From: Desulfotomaculaceae bacterium
GTDB taxonomy: Bacteria > Bacillota > Desulfotomaculia > Desulfotomaculales > Pelotomaculaceae
Reading direction: 5' to 3'
Assembly: GCA_028709235.1 (NCBI GenBank)
Contig: JAQVXL010000021.1
Coordinates: 1-35,223 of the forward strand
DNA length: 35,223 bases
Positions 32,714 through 35,223 of this stretch are shown one piece after another. The notes beneath the pieces are model-generated. The model was not told the DNA's origin. It saw only the letters and a list, made by a program, of their open reading frames with translations, and searched no databases. The position numbers and the translations under genes are program-made. Positions within the stretch are counted from its first letter, which is position 1. Each line of letters opens with the position of its first letter.

Positions 32714-33991
32714 TTGAGGGGAAGATTTCTCGGACTCTTATACTGTATTCTGTTTTTGCTTTCCGGTTTGATGTTATGCCAGGCCCAGGGTATACTGCAG
32801 CTGCCGGATAAGCAGTCCGTTGTTGTTGGTGAACCATTAAGACTAGAGTTCCCCGCCCCGTTACAAAAGACACTGAGAACACAGATTATTAACAATGAAA
32901 ATCTTACAACAGCCTGTCCGGTCACTGCGGAACCGGGACAGTATCAAATTAGACTCAGCCTTTTTGGCCTAATACCGGTACGGGATGTGCTGGTGAGTGT
33001 TGTACCGCAGGTAATGGTTATACCAGGCGGCCAATCAATCGGAGTTTTAATCCATTCTCAGGGATTAATAGTGGCCGGGCATTCTTCCGTTCTTGATCAG
33101 TATGGCAACCATGTTAATCCAGCAGAAGCTCTGCAGGAAGGGGACGTTATTTTAAAGGTTGACGACGAGATTCTGCGCAGCGAGGGGCAGTTCCGTGAGG
33201 CTGTCGCGAATGCGGGCGCCGCCGGAAAACCTCTGACTATGGAGATGAAACGTGGCGACCGGACATTTGTTGCCAGTGTTAATCCGATCTTTTGCAGGGA
33301 CACGTTAAGTTACAGGGTAGGATTGCTGCTCAGAAACAGCACAGCAGGTATCGGCACACTTACTTTCTATGAGCCGAAAAGTATGATTTACGGCGCCCTC
33401 GGTCACATGGTCACAGACAGCGATTCTAACCGTCCCGTGGAAATATCTGATGGCCAGATTATAGACGCTGATGTGCAGTCTATCCACAGGGGAAAAAGAG
33501 GGCAGCCCGGCGAGAAAATAGGATTATTACCGGGTGGTAAAAAAGTAAACGGCACTATTACCAAAAATTCCAAGCAGGGGATTTTCGGCGATTTAAAGAA
33601 AGTCTTAGCAAAAAATGCTTATGCTGAGCCGATGCCGGTGGCTATGGTTAATCAGATTCATGAAGGACAGGCTGAGATATTAACGGTGATCGAGGAAAAT
33701 AAGGTTGAAAAATTTACCATAGAAATTATTAAAATAAATTCCCTGGCAAGACATGACGGAAAGGCAGTGGTAATAAAAGTTACCGACCAGCGGCTTTTAG
33801 AGAAAACCGGCGGTATTGTACAGGGTATGAGCGGCAGCCCGATTATCCAGGACAACAGGCTTATCGGAGCGGTAACCCATGTGTTTGTTAATGATCCGAC
33901 TAAAGGTTATGGTATACCGGCTGAATGGATGGTTGAAGAATCCGGTTTGCAAAATAAATATGACTGTGTTGTTGAACAACCCGCTGCCTAA
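32714..33991 (+). CDS. spoIVB: SpoIVB serine peptidase
   Basis: 425 residues, TTG start behind GGAGGAGTGA. Secreted from the forespore, it cleaves SpoIVFA to trigger pro-sigma-K processing. N-terminal membrane/signal helix (FLGLLYCILFLLSGLMLC), a PDZ domain (about 105-190, with SQGLIVAGHSSVLDQYGN and GDVILKVDDEIL) and an S55 peptidase domain with His H231 in GALGHMVTD and Ser S375 in GMSGSPIIQD. Sits between recN and spo0A as in Bacillus. The 205 bases between terminator 32474 and the start contain no clear sigma-F or sigma-G promoter that I could assign. Confidence 0.96.
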   Translation: MRGRFLGLLYCILFLLSGLMLCQAQGILQLPDKQSVVVGEPLRLEFPAPLQKTLRTQIINNENLTTACPVTAEPGQYQIRLSLFGLIPVRDVLVSVVPQVMVIPGGQSIGVLIHSQGLIVAGHSSVLDQYGNHVNPAEALQEGDVILKVDDEILRSEGQFREAVANAGAAGKPLTMEMKRGDRTFVASVNPIFCRDTLSYRVGLLLRNSTAGIGTLTFYEPKSMIYGALGHMVTDSDSNRPVEISDGQIIDADVQSIHRGKRGQPGEKIGLLPGGKKVNGTITKNSKQGIFGDLKKVLAKNAYAEPMPVAMVNQIHEGQAEILTVIEENKVEKFTIEIIKINSLARHDGKAVVIKVTDQRLLEKTGGIVQGMSGSPIIQDNRLIGAVTHVFVNDPTKGYGIPAEWMVEESGLQNKYDCVVEQPAA

Positions 33992-34001
33992 ATAATATTT
34001 T

Positions 34002-34028
34002 ACCCTGGTTTATGGCCAGGGTTTTTTT
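34002..34028 (+). terminator. Terminator after spoIVB
   Basis: ACCCTGG (34002-34008), 7-base loop, CCAGGGT (34016-34022), then seven T residues. It separates spoIVB from spo0A. Confidence 0.93.
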
Positions 34029-34097
34029 CTATAAATTACATTTATCTCTTGTTAATAAAATTAATAGTAATTATATTCCATTTTTTGTATTTTAGCT

Positions 34098-34126
34098 GAA
34101 GGAGTTTTATTTTGGCCGTCGAATCT
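34098..34126 (+). promoter_or_regulatory. Sigma-H promoter with overlapping 0A box, spo0A
   Basis: GAAGGAGTT (34098-34106), 11-base spacer, GTCGAATCT (34118-34126) fits the sigma-H pattern RNAGGAWWW-N11/12-RNNGAATWW at 16 of 18 positions. CGTCGAA (34117-34123), one base from the 0A box TGTCGAA, overlaps the -10, so Spo0A~P could act here directly. Confidence 0.65.
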
Positions 34127-34185
34127 CTAGGTTATAGGATGAATTAACAAATAATAGAAAAAAGATTTAGGAGGCGGGAAAACAT

Positions 34186-34956
34186 ATGATTAAGAGGTCT
34201 ATTCGCCTATTGATTGCAGATGATAACAGAGACTTCTGCGAGCTGCTCAAGGATTTTTTTACCCAACAAGAGGACTTTGACCTTGTCGGCATAGCTTATA
34301 ATGGCCTGGAAGCATTGCAAATGATCAAAGAAACTAACCCCGACGTAGTTGTTTTGGATATCATAATGCCTCACCTGGACGGGATAGGTGTTCTTGAAAA
34401 ACTTGTGTCAGACCTTTCCGACAGCAAGCCCAAAATTATTATGCTGACAGCTTTTGGTCAGGAGAGTGTTACACAAAGAGCGGTGGAACTGAGCGCGGAT
34501 TATTATATTTTAAAGCCATTTGACTTCAATGTTTTGGCCACCCGGATCCGCCAGCTCGCTGATGGAGTCAACGTATCACAATACATAACTCCAGCCAAAC
34601 AGAAAAATCTTGATGTTTCAGTAACAAACATCATTCACGAGATGGGTGTTCCGGCGCATATCAAGGGTTATCAATACCTGCGGGATGCTATTTTAATGGT
34701 CATAGACGAAGTCGGTTTGCTGGGCGCGGTAACCAAGGAACTTTACCCGATGATTGCCCAAAAATTCCAGACAACTCCCAGCAGAGTGGAACGGGCGATC
34801 AGGCATGCCATTGAACTTGCCTGGGATCGCGGCAATGTGGAAATGATGGCCAAATTTTTTGGTTACACCATCAACCTGGAGCGCGGCAAACCCACCAACA
34901 GTGAATTTATCGCTATGGTGGCAGATAAGCTGAGGATTGAGCAGAAGGTTAGCTAG
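34186..34956 (+). CDS. spo0A: Sporulation master regulator Spo0A
   Basis: 256 residues, ATG behind TTAGGAGGCGGG. The receiver domain (about 6-125) has acidic D12/D13, phosphoacceptor D58 in [14 protein letters not shown]88 in MLTAFG and K110 in ILKPFD. A short linker leads to the Spo0A DNA-binding domain (about 145-256) with [20 protein letters not shown] and [20 protein letters not shown], the recognition helix for TGTCGAA boxes. When phosphorylated it starts sporulation. Separate from spoIVB and probably sigma-H driven. Confidence 0.98.
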   Translation: MIKRSIRLLIADDNRDFCELLKDFFTQQEDFDLVGIAYNGLEALQMIKETNPDVVVLDIIMPHLDGIGVLEKLVSDLSDSKPKIIMLTAFGQESVTQRAVELSADYYILKPFDFNVLATRIRQLADGVNVSQYITPAKQKNLDVSVTNIIHEMGVPAHIKGYQYLRDAILMVIDEVGLLGAVTKELYPMIAQKFQTTPSRVERAIRHAIELAWDRGNVEMMAKFFGYTINLERGKPTNSEFIAMVADKLRIEQKVS

Positions 34957-35043
34957 GGCAAGCAGGACAAGGGTTTGAAGAATATGTAGGATATTGCTAT
35001 TATACTTGCTATATTTGATGATAACAACTTTTAAATAAACCAC

Positions 35044-35092
35044 TAACACCACGTATTTATTGGTTCCCATTAAAACGGAGGTGTTATTTTTT
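35044..35092 (+). terminator. Long-loop hairpin after spo0A
   Basis: TAACACC (35044-35050) pairs with GGTGTTA (35080-35086) across a 29-base loop, followed by six T residues. Possibly the spo0A terminator; the long loop lowers confidence. Confidence 0.5.
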
Positions 35093-35128
35093 GACTGTGA
35101 TAATTGGATAAGGAAATAATATTATTCG

Positions 35129-35158
35129 AACACCTCTTTGGTTTACTAAAGCGGTGTT
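35129..35158 (+). terminator. Second hairpin with the same arms
   Basis: AACACC (35129-35134) pairs with GGTGTT (35153-35158) with an inner CTTT/AAAG pairing, followed by TATTTTAAT. It repeats the arm sequences of the preceding hairpin, so the arms can exchange partners. A TATAAT-like element near 35193 may belong to a gene beyond the window. Confidence 0.5.
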
Positions 35159-35223
35159 TATTTTAATATTCAAAAAAGTCGCTTAAAGGTATATAATATC
35201 TGTTGTAATGTTTTTAATAGAGG

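Overview
The window reads as a chromosomal core segment of an anaerobic, endospore-forming Firmicute, most like the Peptococcaceae (Pelotomaculum/Desulfotomaculum group). This is inferred from a complete spoIIIA operon, spoIVB and spo0A, a flavodiiron protein, a two-subunit pyruvate carboxylase, a FolD/FchA one-carbon gene pair, and the conserved order accB-accC-asp23-nusB-xse-ispA-dxs-tlyA-nadK-argR-recN-spoIVB-spo0A. Almost every gene is on the + strand. Many genes start with TTG or GTG behind strong Shine-Dalgarno (SD) sequences.

Layout. 1-2215: a partial minus-strand frame at the left edge, then a cupin gene and fprA (oxygen/NO scavenging) closed by two terminators. 2326-3742: a DUF2935 protein and a 70-residue stand-alone version of the YabG N-terminal domain. 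3813-8051: pmbA (tldE), aroQ, an M24 aminopeptidase, efp and a CD1247-type zinc protein, followed by a minus-strand membrane peptide gene. 8400-8780: a patch of short repeats and a terminator. 8782-14241: spoIIIAA-AH, with a repeat element between AD and AE and another directly after AH. 14572-17947: a fused pycB-accB gene and accC. 18110-19336: an Asp23/AmaP/DUF2273 envelope cluster. 19403-24112: nusB, xseA, folD, fchA, xseB, ispA. About 24240-24815: a large structured non-coding RNA that I identify as OLE RNA. 24896-31923: oapA, dxs, tlyA, nadK, mnmM-like, argR, recN. 31924-32713: a decayed intergenic stretch. 32714-34956: spoIVB and spo0A.

How it works together. The accC-to-recN run is the operon known to carry OLE RNA and the gene for its membrane partner OapA, between the isoprenoid genes ispA and dxs. 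Here OLE has its own near-consensus promoter. In the accB slot, accB is fused to the pyruvate carboxylase transferase subunit. A perfect SD and ATG lie inside the fusion exactly at the AccB N-terminus, so the locus may make both the long protein and a free biotin carrier. SpoIIIA, SpoIVB and Spo0A provide the forespore channel, the sigma-K checkpoint protease and the master regulator of sporulation. spo0A has a very good sigma-H-type promoter overlapped by a near-consensus 0A box.

The strongest points for follow-up are the OLE RNA with its promoter, the pycB-accB fusion with an internal start, the FolD with altered signature residues beside a cyclodeaminase-type cyclohydrolase, and the repeat family around spoIIIA.
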